A DNA stretch of 64,000 bases from Homarus americanus (lineage: Eukaryota > Arthropoda > Malacostraca > Decapoda > Nephropidae): positions 17,919,589 through 17,983,588 of the forward strand of contig NW_024737042.1 of assembly GCF_018991925.1 (NCBI RefSeq). The letters run 5' to 3'. Made by a program: the position numbers and the translations under genes. This document shows, one piece after another, positions 20,937 through 33,037 of this stretch. Each line of letters starts with the position of its first letter. Within the stretch, counting starts at the first letter, position 1. Under the pieces are notes generated by a model. It did not search any database. It had not been told where the DNA came from and worked only from the letters and a program-made list of their open reading frames with translations.

Positions 20937-22490
20937 AGTAAGAAAACAATTGAGACCCTGCAATTGTGTGTAAATGTGGCAGAAAGTCAGATCTGGAACC
21001 TGGTCACAATTTTTGTGATGCCATATGACAGCAGGGTCTGCCAATAGACAACACATTATGCTTCCAATATCTTCCCAGGGGGTAGTACCTGACTGTATTG
21101 GTCCAATCATGTCTCGTGTTTTAATTTGATACATTTGGAAGAATCCCTTGGGGTTTGACTTCGCCTTCCTTCCTACCTTCAATTCATTATTCCTGTTTTT
21201 TTTACCTCGGTCTTAAGCCTACTGGCCAATACCTTATAATAGTCTCGGAGGTAAACTACACCACGAATTAATTATCCTACCTATAGCCATGTTCTGTTCA
21301 ATAAAATTCTTTAAATAATTATTTATCCATTTGGGGTCATTATTATTTGATCTGAGTTTTCCGTGTTGAATATTCTACCTTTGTGCATTAAGTAACTAAT
21401 TATTAATTTTAAATTGTTGTGGAACTCGTCAACCTCAGATCTCGTGATCAGGTCATCCTCAACCGTCATATTTTGTGAGGTTATCGTTGTCAGGTCACCA
21501 GGTAAAGTGAGGTTGCCCTCTGTGAATCCCTGTGTGAGGTCATGTAATTCACCCCCAAACGTACAACCCCTTCGCACAGCTGCCTTTTCTACCAATCAAA
21601 GTTTGCCCTTCTGAATTCTGGGACTTTAATGGAATTTTCCTTGCGACTGATATTAAGTTCAACCTTTAATCTCACTTCATTGTGTTCGCTACTTCGACAT
21701 TACTAATGAGGTTTTCTTTGTTTGACAGAACTAAATCGAATATATTTTTAACCCAGGTGGGTTTGGCTATATGTTGACTTAGGAAACAGTCCTGATCTGT
21801 TTCAAGAAAGTCCTCCGATTCTAAGTTACCCGTAAGGTCTGTCCAATCTATTTTAATAAAGTTAAAGTCGCCTACTATACAGGCTTTGCTATGTCTGCAT
21901 GTCCTGCGCATTTCATCCCAAATAAGTTGCGGATTAACGATCGAGATTAGGAGGTTTATAAATTACTCCTATGATTAATTTTTCCCTACCATCGGTTAAT
22001 GCTATCCAAATTGTTTCTGTATTGAGTTCAGTTTTTATTTCCTTATTTATTTCACACTTCAGATTATCGCTGACTTAGATTACTACTCCGCCTCCTTTCC
22101 TAATCTGCCTATCGGTATGGAATAATTTGTAACATGTATCTGTTCATACTGAATTTGAACATTACCAGCGTGATTGTGTTAATCATTTTATTTTGTAACT
22201 TGATCTCCTCGTCTATTTCATTCTTATATCTATTTTTGTTCTAAACTAAACCCACTGTTACATATCTCTTAATAGTTTATTAAACTTATTTATTTCACCC
22301 TTATTATCCCCCGATGTTTCATTTGTACACTTCTGTCATATCGCCTCCTCACTCTACGACTCTCAGGGGAATGCTTATTCCGTTTCCTTAGTCTGTCTCT
22401 CTATAGAAGGTTTTTAATGCCCGGGATAAGTTTGTAATTTTCCTCTGAAGGTTTTCAAGAGATGCACAAATGGACTCACAATTAAAGGAA
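20937..22490 (-). pseudogene. Family B fragments, reverse strand
   Basis: Reverse frames carry AREAKSNPKG-type RT entry sequence (20928-21182), the linker GDLTTITSQNMTVEDDLITR (21323-21595), and the endonuclease end ACIVGDFNFIKIDWTD with LVLSNKENLISNVEVA (21672-21911). GDFN is intact here, unlike in the forward copy. Between 20,944 and 21,090 a block without family B similarity may be another insertion. The segment near 22,330-22,480 is the C-terminal region again (reverse), so this is a mosaic of at least two copies. Confidence 0.8.
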
Positions 22491-22499
22491 TCAGCTATC

Positions 22500-23560
22500 G
22501 TAAGAAAAATAATTAATTACATATTTCGCATACAATAGTACATTATCACGCCTGCGATCCTCCTGACATCCAGTGCATACTCTACTCTGACGACAGTCTT
22601 TAATCCGCTGGAAGGATCTGAACACAGGCCTCTGCACCCACCCACCGCCACCCTTCCGCAGTCAGCGCTGGATCAAGACACTGCATGGGTCCTGAGGCCA
22701 TCTGGTACAACTTAGCCAAAGCATTTGCCCAAACTTCAGCAAGGAGATTACCCAATTAGGGAGAGGGCGACGCTACCCGGGCGCCTTGTGATAGGAAACT
22801 TTCGTCCAGTCATTAGGGATCACAAAGTACAAGCACCGCTGGCAGGGTCGGTCGTCCTGAGTAAAGTGGTGCCACGCTCTTCTGGCTGATGATTATGTTA
22901 GCTGAAGTCGGCAGCGCCGTCAGCACTTTGGTGTGCATGGTAGGTGGAGCCTGCAGCGTCGTCAGCACTTTGGTGTTACTTGTTATATTCTTAGTGGAAC
23001 AAGATGTTAAAGAGAACCTTTGCAATTTCGCTCAGGGTATTGCGAACTACCATACTGACCTGATCAAATACCAGTTTAGACTCGGCAATATCGTTCTCTC
23101 ATGAGAAACTCTTTAGCTTAATGTAAATCTCATTTATTCGTCAAGAGTATATAAGCCGTACGTATTACAGTAGATTCAGAGTACCTCCATGTATAATATG
23201 TCATAATCACTGAAGCGGAGTTTCAAAATACGTAAACTGTAATATGTGTGGGAGACGTGACCTAATTATTGGTATATGTGAAATAAAATTCAACAGTAAT
23301 CACAATCAAATTTAATCATATTAAAGAATTTAACGGAAACTCTGCACTTATAGAGAAAAGTAATTATTTACTGCCTTTTACTAATTCATGTTTGGCTTAC
23401 AATCTAAAAATACTGTAAATGGTATTTAATTTTCGAAAAAAAAACATTGTTGCAATCAAAGAAGGAAGCTGATAATTCTCAGCGATAGTCACTGCTTTGT
23501 CAAATGTACTGTATGTTATAATTATCTAGATCTGTATGACTGAATGATTGACCTTGTTTA
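22500..23560. other. Unassigned low-repeat segment
   Basis: The least repetitive kilobase in this part of the window. A short internal duplication, GCGCCGTCAGCACTTTGGTG against GCGTCGTCAGCACTTTGGTG, lies at about 22,912 and 22,957. A 71-codon forward frame (22889-23104) has a hydrophobic N-terminus, but no family is recognised, so it is not called as a gene. Confidence 0.5.
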
Positions 23561-23564
23561 GGGC

Positions 23565-25185
23565 GAACAGGTATGGCTGCGTAAACAGGTGTGGCCGAGT
23601 GAACAGGTGAGGCTGAGTGAACAGTCTGGATGGGTGAACTGGTGTCGCTGTATGAACAGAAGTGGATGGATGAACAGGTGGCGATGGATGAACAGATGAG
23701 GAGGGATGAACAGGTGTGGCTGGGTGAACAGGTGTGGCTGGGTGAACAGGTGTGGCTGGAAGGAAAAGTACGGGCTGGGTTTAGAGGTGTGACTGGGTTA
23801 ACTGGTGTGGCTGGGTGAACAGGTATGGCTGGGTTAACTGGTGTGGCTGGGTTAACTGGTGTGGCTGGGTTAACACGTGTGGATAGATGAACAGGTGTGG
23901 CCGAGTGAACAGGCGTCGCTGATGAACAGGTGTGGATGGGAGAAAAAGTGCGGCTGTGTTTAGAGGTGTGACTGGGTTAACTGGTGTGGCTAGGTGAACA
24001 GGTGTGGCTGGGTGAACAGGTGTGGCCAGGGTGAACAGGTGTGGCCAGGTGAACAGGTGTGGCAGGTGTGGCCGGTGAACAGGTGTGGCCAGGTGAACAG
24101 GTGTGGAGGTGAACAGGTGTGGATGGAGAAAAAGTGCAGGCTGGGTTTAGAGGTGTGACCGGGTTAACTGGTGTGGCTGGGTGAACAGGTGTGGCTGGGT
24201 GAACAGGTGTGGCTGGGTGAACAGGTGTGGCTGGGTGAACAGGTGTGGCTGGGTTAACTGGTGTGGATAGGAGAAAAAAGTGCGGCTGGGTTTAGAGGTG
24301 TGACTGGGTGAACAGGTGTGGCTGGCTGAACAGGTGTGGCTGGCTGAACAGGTGTGGCTGGGAGAAAAAAAGTGCGGGCTGGGTTTAGAGGTGTGACTGG
24401 GTTAACTGGTGTGGCTAGGTGAACAGGTGTGGGTGAACAGGTGTGGCTGGGTGAACAGGTGTGGCTGGGTGAACAGGTGTGGATGGGTTAACTGGTGTGG
24501 ATGGGTGAACAGGTGTGACTGGGTTAACTGGTGTGGCTGGGTGAGCAGGTGTGGCTGGGTGAACAGTGTCGCTGATGAACAGGTGTGGATGGGTTAACTG
24601 GTGTGGCTGGGTTTAGAGGTGTGACTAGGTTAACTGGTGTGGCTGGGTGAACAGGTGTGGCTGGAGTGAACTGGTGTGGCTGGATGAACTGGTGTGGCTG
24701 GGTGAACTGGTGTGGAGTGAACAGGTGTGGATGGGAGAAAAGTGCAGGGCTGGGTTTAGAGGTGTGACTGGGTTAAGTGGTGTGGCTGGGTGAACAGGTG
24801 CGGCTGGGTGAACAGGTGTGGCTGGGTGAACAGGTGTGGCTGGGTGAACAGGTGTGGCTGGGTGAACAGGTGTGGCTGGGTGAACACGTGTGAATAGGTG
24901 AACACGTGTGACTGGATGAAGAGGTGTGGCTGGGTGAACAGGTGTGGCTGGGTGAGCAGGTGTGGTTGAGTAAACGAATGTGGGTGAACCTATTTTGCTG
25001 ATGAACAAGTCTGGCAAGACGATAAGGCTTGACCGGGTTAACAGGTGTGTTTGGGTGAACAAGTGTGGCTGGATGAAAAGGTGCAACAGAGTAAACAGGT
25101 GTGTTTGGGTGAACAGGCGTGGCTGAATGAATAGGTGTGGCTGGGTGAACAGGTGTGGCTGGGTGAACAGGTGTGGCTATCATGC
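23565..25185. repeat. 18-bp minisatellite (GTGTGGCTGGGTGAACAG)
   Basis: About 1.6 kb of an 18-base unit with GAACAG/TAACTG variants. A longer marker, GAGAAAAAGTGCGGGCTGGG plus TTTAGAGGTG, recurs at about 23,761, 23,940, 24,126, 24,271, 24,362 and 24,733. This shows larger repeat blocks. Reverse-strand frames of up to 178 aa are repeats of THTCSPS-type peptides and are spurious. Confidence 0.95.
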
Positions 25186-25369
25186 GCATCAAGGGGGAAA
25201 CACGAGTCACCAGTCGACCTTTATCATAAGCTGTTGAAGCAGGTCGAGTGTGGCTCAACAGGCGAGAACGAGTGGTCAAGGAGACACTGTACAGACCACT
25301 TGACAACATTGGCAGTGTACCTTAGTGTGACCATAAGCGTTGTAACTAGTCGAAGTTAGGCTAATATAT

Positions 25370-25400
25370 CTGTCTGTCTGTCTGTTTATTTATTTATCTT
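25370..25400. repeat. (TCTG)n-(TTTA)n microsatellite
   Basis: A short compound tetranucleotide run following the minisatellite region. Confidence 0.85.
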
Positions 25401-25513
25401 TGTTTTAGTCTCTACAAAATGTATTCAAGCATAACTAATAATCCTTTCATCTGACTGTGGACGAATTGAAAATATATCACACGGATTTCGTATTATGGAC
25501 ATAAACTATGATT

Positions 25514-25514
25514 T

Positions 25515-25546
<32 letters not shown>
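25514..25546. repeat. (GA)n microsatellite
   Basis: About 32 bases of GA between unassigned AT-rich stretches. Confidence 0.95.
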
Positions 25547-25548
<2 letters not shown>

Positions 25549-25589
25549 AAATATTGAACTGATCTGACAATAGTCAACACAACGTGTGA

Positions 25590-26020
25590 TTTTCCTGTAA
25601 GTACTTTTATGATTATATGATCTGGCTAGAATACTCGCACTGTGTGCCTTGTTTTGGTTACCTGAGCCGGCGAGAGCAAGTGTGTTTTCTCTGAGTCTTG
25701 TTATGTTTCCTAACCGGGCGCGAGTAATCTTAGTATATTTTCCTGTGAACACTATTATGGTTACTTGAACAAACACGAGCGAGTAACTGTACGGTATGTC
25801 AACCCCACGAGCTCTTGTTATGCTTATTTAACCCTTTAACACGGCAAGGATAATCGCAAGGTGTGTTTACCCAGTGAACCTTGCAACAGTTACGTAACCC
25901 GTCAAGAGTAATCTTGAATTGTGTGGCCCTCTTTATGGCTACTTGATGCGGCAAGGGTAATCGCAAGGTGTGTTTAACCTGATATGGCTACCTGCCTCAG
26001 CGAGATTGATCGCGACAAGC
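25590..26020. repeat. Ancient diverged tandem repeat, unit ~50-60 bp
   Basis: At least seven related blocks share GGTTACTTGA or similar, CGGCAAGAGTAATCGCAAG and GTGTGTTTACCC in that order, with spacing of about 48-60 bases. Divergence is high, so this is easy to miss by eye or by strict tandem-repeat settings. No coding. Confidence 0.7.
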
Positions 26021-27100
26021 TTAATCCTTTGTGTACATTTGGCATAATAGTTAGGAAACACTCGTGCATGTACACAGATTACATACTGTTTACAGTATCG
26101 AGGAGCGTGTGAGGGGTGGGTGAGACCGGGAAGGCGGGTGTGCAGCACTAAGCCACCGACTGAGCGAGCGTAATGCGTGCGATTGTGATCCAGCCGAGCG
26201 AGTTGATTGTCTCGAATTGAAGGGTATGAAAGGGTAGAGATAGAAGGGGAGGGGGTTTACCTGTACGTACTACTGGTGGGAGGAGAGCGGGGGAAGGGTG
26301 TTAAATGGGGCTAATTATTACCTAGTGAGTGATAGTTCTTCAAACAGGGAGGTGGTTGTTGTTGTTGTTCCTTGACCATGTCCTCCCCCTCATGGCCATT
26401 GTCACCTACACCATCGTTAGTCTCGTCTTCATCGTCACCACAACTGCCTCCTGTGTCGTTGCTACTGTTATTTTCACCGGCGCCGCCGCCGCTCGTCACC
26501 ACCACCTATTATAACCATCTGATCTTCCCCACTTCCACCACAACGGGCACAACCTCGCATCTCATCACTACTACTACTACTGCCTAGGGGAGGGGAGAGG
26601 AAGGGGCTACAACCTCCTACTGCTAGGAAGCCGCCGCCGTCACCGACACCACCATCAGCGGAGCACAACACAGTCTAATAATAAGAGCTTTGATAATTGA
26701 ATATTGATCTCGTGTTAGCCAGCAGGACCATTTTTCATAATGCTCAGCACGCGTGACTATTTAATGAGGAATCACAGAAGGGCGAGACTCCGACCAGCTC
26801 TAACACGCGACATTACTCTCCAGGGGGTGGGTGAAGAGATGGGGGGTAGAGAGGCAGGATTGGAGAGGTGGGGGGAAGAGACGTGGGGGTAGTGAGGGAG
26901 TTGGAGTGCGGGAGATGATGTTTACGAGTGTATGGCCTCGTCTCACACTCCATAAACCACATTCACCTGATCTACACCATCACGTGACCCCACCTCCTCG
27001 TGATGCATCGTTGGGTGTTTTATTGCTTGTTGTTGTGCCAGGTTATAATTTACAACCAATAAAAATGTCGGGAGACCTACGTACAAAGCTAAAATCAGAA
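26021..27100. other. No gene seen
   Basis: Unassigned DNA. 26,340-26,670 is rich in TTG, CAC and GCC triplets and gives short low-complexity frames on both strands. 26,830-26,900 is G-rich. A few canonical elements such as AATAAAAA at about 27,057 occur, but without a supported gene. Confidence 0.55.
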
Positions 27101-27179
27101 AAATCTAAAACATACAGGATGCATTACCTTAATTGAGTCGAGCCATAGTGAGAAAAACACAACAATTCACAAGAAACCA

Positions 27180-28660
27180 CATCACAAATGGATGGATTTA
27201 TATTGATACAAGGCCTCCTTAATGAGGAGGTCCGTCTCACAGTTGCTCCTGCCAAGAACTGAGAAATCAGACTGTGAAAACGGGTGGTCATGTGGGTGGG
27301 CGTGGTTACGAATAGCTAAATGTGGTGGTTGTGTGATTAACTGGCCTGTTCGTACGGAATGGCCCAAGTTCTCATGGATACGTGTTATCAAGTGTCTTTT
27401 TGTTTTACCTATATATGCTGCCCTACAGCTAATACACGTAAATTGATAAACAACTGAGGATTGCAAGTGTGTGGGTATGGTGTCTATAGTTTTAAAGAAT
27501 TTTTTAAATTGAACTCTGGGCTTTGAAGACTAGTCTAAGAGAAATTTCTGTATAGAATTCATTGAGAAGTTTCTTAACCTTGTTTCTAAGGGTGAAACTG
27601 AGTGGGCCTGTGCAAGGGATGGTGAACTAGATAGAATATTTAGGAACGGTGTGGATTTGAGGCTGTGTGGGACCAAAAATCCTATTAAGGGTTTTGCCAA
27701 TATAAGTATTTGTAAATCTCATATAGAAACCATTGTTAAGGAGTAGCTACTTTACGTATTTCAGCTCAATGTCCGGATGAAAATAGCTTGAACATATATT
27801 AAAGGCTCTGGCGGTAAGAGTACATGCTAGATTGCGTTTGTATTAAGAGGAATGAAATATGAAAATTTTGTACTCAAACCTGTGAATGTTTGTTTTCTGT
27901 ATAAGGCTGTCTCGAAACTATTATGCAGGCGGTGGATATTAACATCAAAGGAATGGTAGAATAAGAATATTGTCCTCTTCTAATTCACAAGTAAGTTTGA
28001 TGTTGCCATGTTTCGAATTTAAATAATTTAGGAACGTAGGGACGTGATCAAGTGATCTTAAAATTAAAAATGTGTGTCATCAACATAACGTCGATAGAAC
28101 AAAGGCTTAAATTCGGCGGGACATTCGGTTAGCCAAAACTTATCGTGGTGACAGAGGAAAGCGTTGGCAAACGTGGGACCTGAGGGTGAACCCATAGCAA
28201 CACTATCACATTGTTTATAAGCTTTGTTATTAAATAAAAACAAAAAAATCATTTAAAGCCAGTTTTAAAAATTCCTTAAATTGTGGTCTATTGAATCCAT
28301 CAACTATATCAGCATTTGAGAACAAATCATCTGTACATACGTCAACAGTTTCAGCAAGAGGAATGTTGGTAAATAGAGACTGTATATCAAAGCTAGCCAT
28401 AACACAGTTGTTGAGAAGGATGCTGGTTAGTTCCTTAACAAAACTAAAGGAGTCTTTTAAAGAATATTGATTATCGGTTATTGGTGACAATGTGGGAACA
28501 AGGAATTTTGACAGATTATAGTTGAAGGTGCCGAGGGCAGACAATATAAGGCGTAAGGGACACTCATCCTTGTGTACCTCTAGTAGACCGCACAGGATGG
28601 CGCCCCAGCAGCCGGCGATGGTTTTCCACCATTCAGGAGTCATCTCATGACTCGTGTGCT
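27180..28660 (-). mobile_element. Penelope-like element, 5'-truncated
   Basis: Reverse-strand RT fragments (28064-28730) are followed downstream by a GIY-YIG endonuclease (27182-27466). RT plus a C-terminal GIY-YIG is the defining order of Penelope-like elements. The region between (27,467-28,063) still encodes the RT C-terminal part, with stops. The upstream boundary is near 28,660, close to a 115-base TA microsatellite. Confidence 0.9.
27182..27466 (-). pseudogene. Penelope-like GIY-YIG endonuclease
   Basis: The frame reads VVYQFTCISCRAAYIGKTKR, with the Y..YIGKT core of GIY-YIG nucleases and the Arg of the HLITRIHE helix. The CxxC pair in FTCISC is the zinc-like motif seen just before GIY-YIG in Penelope endonucleases. 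It continues HLAIRNHAHPHDHPFSQSDF, where a conserved His lies, and ends at an intact stop. The domain seems intact by eye, but it is cut off in frame from the RT. Confidence 0.88.
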
Positions 28661-28730
28661 TATTAGTAGACTGTAGGGGTAGTGTGAAGTAAGCCGTGTA
28701 AATAAAGGTGACAATGCAGTGTATGTACAT
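28064..28730 (-). pseudogene. Penelope-like reverse transcriptase
   Basis: The upstream frame (28230-28730) has LGTFNYNLSKFLVPTLSPIT and SFDIQSLFTNIPLAETVDVC, the catalytic Asp region in Penelope form. A frameshift in a T/A-rich stretch near 28,240 leads to YKQCDSVAMGSPSGPTFANA and FYRRYVDDTHF (28064-28252), which holds the YVDD active site. The GLPKVHK-type motif appears as GLLEVHKDECPLRL. The N-terminal part of the ORF is missing. RT and endonuclease act together to insert the element, often at exposed 3' ends. Confidence 0.9.
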
Positions 28731-28766
28731 GGAAGTGGGACCCTTCTATGTTACGCTCTCTCTCTC

Positions 28767-29260
<494 letters not shown>

Positions 29261-29351
<91 letters not shown>

Positions 29352-29360
29352 CATTATTAT
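29261..29360. repeat. (TTA)n microsatellite
   Basis: About 100 bases of nearly pure TTA, then CATCATCGT-type imperfect triplets. Confidence 0.98.
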
Positions 29361-29547
29361 ATTTGCAATCATTAAATCACCATCATCGTTGTCGTCTTAA
29401 TCATTATAATCAACATCAGCGTCGTCAATATCATTCTTCATAATTTTCATCATCGTCCTCATCACCAGCACTAGCACCTCTCTTGTCACTACTACCACCA
29501 TGGACGCTGGTTGATCTGTGCCTCGTCGACCACAGTTTTTGTCCTCT

Positions 29548-29800
29548 TTAGGTGAGCTATGTAACATGAACCACAACCATGGTCTTTAGGTGACTTATGT
29601 AACATGAACCACAACCATGGTCTTTAGGTGAGTTATGTAACATGAACCACAACCATAGTCTTTAGGTGAGTTATGTAACATGAACCACAACCATGGTTTT
29701 AGGTGAGTTATGTAATATGAACCACAACCATGGTCTTTAGGTGAGCTATGTAACATGAACCACAACCATGGTTTAAAGACGAGCTATGGAACCACAGCTA
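29548..29800. repeat. 38-bp minisatellite
   Basis: Six to seven copies of a unit with TAGGTGAGTTATGTAACATG and AACCACAACCATGGTCTT. The last copies degrade toward 29,900 (ACGAGCTATGGAACC). No coding. Confidence 0.93.
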
Positions 29801-30189
29801 TGGTCGGTAAGTAGCGTAACTACAGCTAATTGTCCTCTTTAGGCGAGCGTTGTATAGCGTGCAACAAAAGGCTATCCATCTATAGACGAGCTAAGTAGCG
29901 TGAACCACAGCTATGAACAAGTCACAGAGAGGGGAGGGAGAGTATCGTGCGTCAGACCTATGGACACACGCCGGGGTAGGAGATTGTCGTGAGGCCAGGC
30001 AATGAACACGACGTATTAGATTGATCTCCCTAACAACCGCCAGTTCTCCACACTGTAACTGATAGTTAGCACTCTGGCGGTCCGGTCATGACCTGTAATT
30101 AACGGCTCTTCGGGCGAGACAGCGGGGAGTGACGTTCTGCAAGTACAGGGGTACTTCCCCCTCCAGCCACACCAAGTACGGAGAGCAGG

Positions 30190-32095
30190 GACGGCTCTTA
30201 GGACACACCTACTGGGAGGGGGTGTTCTCCTACGACACACCTACCGGGAGGGGGTGTTCTCCTACGACACACCTACCGGGAGGGGGTGTTCTCCTACGAC
30301 ACACCTACCGGGAGGGGGTGTTCTCCTACGACACACCTACTGGGAGGGGGTGTTCTCCTACGACACACCTACTGGGAGGGGGTGTTCTCCTACGACACAT
30401 CTACCGGGAGGGGGTGGCTCCTAGAACATAACTACTGAGAGGGAGTGGCTCCTAGGACACCCATCCCGGAAGGGGTGGATCCTAGGGCACATCTACCGGG
30501 AGGAGCTAATTCCTAGGCCATACCTACTGGGAGGGGATGATTCCTAGGACAAACGTACAGGGAGGGTTGGCCCCTAGGATATACGCACCTGGAGGATGTG
30601 GCTCCTAGGACACATTACCGGGAATGAATGGCTCTTACGACACACCTACCGTGAAAGGGTGGCTCCTAAGACATACCTACCGGAAGGGGGTGGCTCCTAA
30701 GACATACCTACCAGGAGAGGTGCTCCAAGACACTCACCGGAAGGGGTGGCTCAAGACATACCCACAGGAGAGGGTGGGTTCTAGGACACACCTACCGGGA
30801 GAGGGTGGCTCCTAGACACACCTACCCGGGAGAGGGTGGCTCCTGGGACACCTACCGGGAGAGGGTGATCCCAGGACATACACCAGAGGGTGGATCCTAG
30901 GACTGCTACCGAGAGGGCGGCCCAAGACATACCTACCGGGAGAGGGGTGGCTCTTAGGACACATCTACCGGAGAGGGTGGCTCCTGAGATACCTACCGGG
31001 AGAGGTGGATCCTAGGACTGCCGGGAGAGGGTGACCTAGGACATACCTACGGAGAGGGCGGCCCCAGGACACACCTACCGGGAGGGTGGATCCCAGGACA
31101 CACCTACGGGAGAGGTGGCTCCAGGACTACTACCGAGAGACGGCGGCTCCTAGGACATACCTACCGGGAGAGGGCGGCTCTAGGACACACCTACCGGAGA
31201 GGGTGGATCTCAGGACACACCTACCGGGAGAGGGTGGATCTGGGACTACTACCGAGACGGCGGCTCCTAAGACATACCTACCGGGAGAGGGTGGCTCTTA
31301 CGACACACCTACCGGGAGAGGGTGGCTCCTAGGACATACCTACCGGGAGAGGTGGATCCTAGGACTGCTCTACCGGGAGGTGACTCCTGGGACATGCCTA
31401 CTGGAGGGCAGCTCCTGGGACGCACCTACCGGGAGAGGGGTGGATCCTAGGACTGCTACCGGGAGGGCGGCTCCTGAGACATACCTACCGGGAGAGGGTG
31501 GATCCTGAGTACTGCACCGGTGAGGGCGGCTCCTAGACATACCTACCGGGAGAGGGTGAATCTAGGACATACCTACAGGAGAGGGGTGGCTCTTAGGACA
31601 CATCTACCGGGAGAGGTGGCTCCTTGGACATACCTACCGGGAGAGGTGGCTCCTAGGACTGCTACCGGGAGGGTGACTCCTGGGACATACCTACCGGGAG
31701 AGGGCGGCTCTGAGACACCAGAGGTGGATCCTGGCTACTGGATCCAGGACTGCTTACCGAGAGAGCGGCTCTAAGACATACCTACCGGGAGAGGGTGGAT
31801 CTAGGACATACCTACCGGGAGAGGTGGCTCAGGACACACCTACCGGGAGAGGTGGCTCCCTAGGACATACCTACCGGGAGAGGGTGGATCCTAGGACTGC
31901 TACCGGGAGAGGGTGACTCCTAGGACATACCTACCGGGAGGGCAGCTCCTAGGACACCGGGAGAGGGGTGGTCCTAGGACATACCTACCGGGAGAGGGTG
32001 GATCCTAGGACTGCTACCGGGAGAGGTGGCTCTAGGACATACCTACCGGGAGAGGGCGGCTCTAGGACGCACCTACCGGAGAGGGTGGCTCCTTG
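30190..32095. repeat. 32-bp minisatellite, 1.9 kb
   Basis: The unit is CTACCGGGAGAGGGTGGCTC plus CTAGGACACAC. The first seven copies (30,195-30,415, variant GTGTTCTCCTACGACACACC) are almost identical. Later copies vary in length and lose bases, most strongly between 30,700 and 31,800. Open frames of up to 140 aa are repeat translations. Confidence 0.96.
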
Positions 32096-32182
32096 CACCA
32101 GACTGGGAGTAAATTTCTGACAACCTGAACAATAGTCCACTTTGTATGACGAGTAATGTGCTATCTGGAACTCCATAACGTG

Positions 32183-32334
<152 letters not shown>

Positions 32335-32337
32335 TAC

Positions 32338-32760
32338 TCACACCATCACCGACCTCATCTGCAAATTTGGTAAGCTTCTGCATCCTCGACACAGGCTCCT
32401 ACCTACCTGAGATCCCTAGCCCAGAATTGCTGTTCGACACCACAACCGCATCCAGCCCATACGAGCACGAACTGATCGTTATAAGAACAGCCCAGTCCCA
32501 ACCATTGTAAAAATTATCAATAACTTGTAATAAACCAGTGTATTCACTCCCAGTAAATACTACTTTTTGCACTGTCACTATGTTGAAATGTCCTGTAGTT
32601 TGAGCTTTTCCCTACCTAGTTTTTATATATCTCATTTGTATCACTCATGTTACTTGTATATTATTTGTAAATCGAAACCCATCCCCCAATTATGTAACTG
32701 TATATTTTCAGCCTTCTGGCTGCTATGCTCTTTCAATAAACAAATTTATTATTGTTATTT

Positions 32761-32762
<2 letters not shown>
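32338..32762 (+). mobile_element. Family C 3' end (5'-truncated copy)
   Basis: Begins in the last codons of ORF2 (DLICKFGKLL) and continues through the 3' UTR: TTATCAATAACTTGTAATAA, GTGTATTCACTCCCAGTAAA, TATTTTCAGCCTTCTGGCTG, CTCTTTCAATAAAC and an (ATT)n end. The same blocks, reversed, lie at 48785-49080 and 45434-45600. This copy shows the complete 3' UTR of the family. A CA microsatellite follows immediately. Confidence 0.9.

Positions 32763-32765
<3 letters not shown>

Positions 32766-32811
<46 letters not shown>
32766..32811. repeat. (CA)n microsatellite
   Basis: About 45 bases of CA, directly after the TTA-type tail of the family C copy. Confidence 0.97.
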
Positions 32812-32812
<1 letters not shown>

Positions 32813-32984
32813 CGTCCCTCCAAAATGCAAATTTAGACAAGCAATTTTTACTAAAATTTAAATGTTTAAAATATGTAACACTGGGGGTTGGTTACGACAG
32901 CCGCGTCAGATACGAGATGAAGGGCTGTAGGGAGGATATACATATTCATACATGCACATAACATAATTATGTATGTATGCATGC

Positions 32985-32985
32985 G

Positions 32986-33037
<52 letters not shown>
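32985..33037. repeat. (AT)n-(GT)n microsatellite
   Basis: About 26 bases of AT and then about 27 of GT. A truncated family D element starts exactly at its right edge. Confidence 0.95.

Noticed and set aside
22889..23104. 71-codon frame with a hydrophobic start as a secreted or membrane protein
   Set aside because: No family recognised, no supporting signals, and an internal 20-bp duplication explains part of the sequence.
23630..25309. CRISPR-like regular array or collagen-like protein in the 18-bp repeat
   Set aside because: There are no unique spacers between units, the genome is eukaryotic, and the frames are simple repeats.
26311..26671. Short frames on both strands in the triplet-rich region, possible host exon
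   Set aside because: The frames are low complexity (poly-Thr, Gly/Asp-rich), with no splice-site-supported structure or domain.
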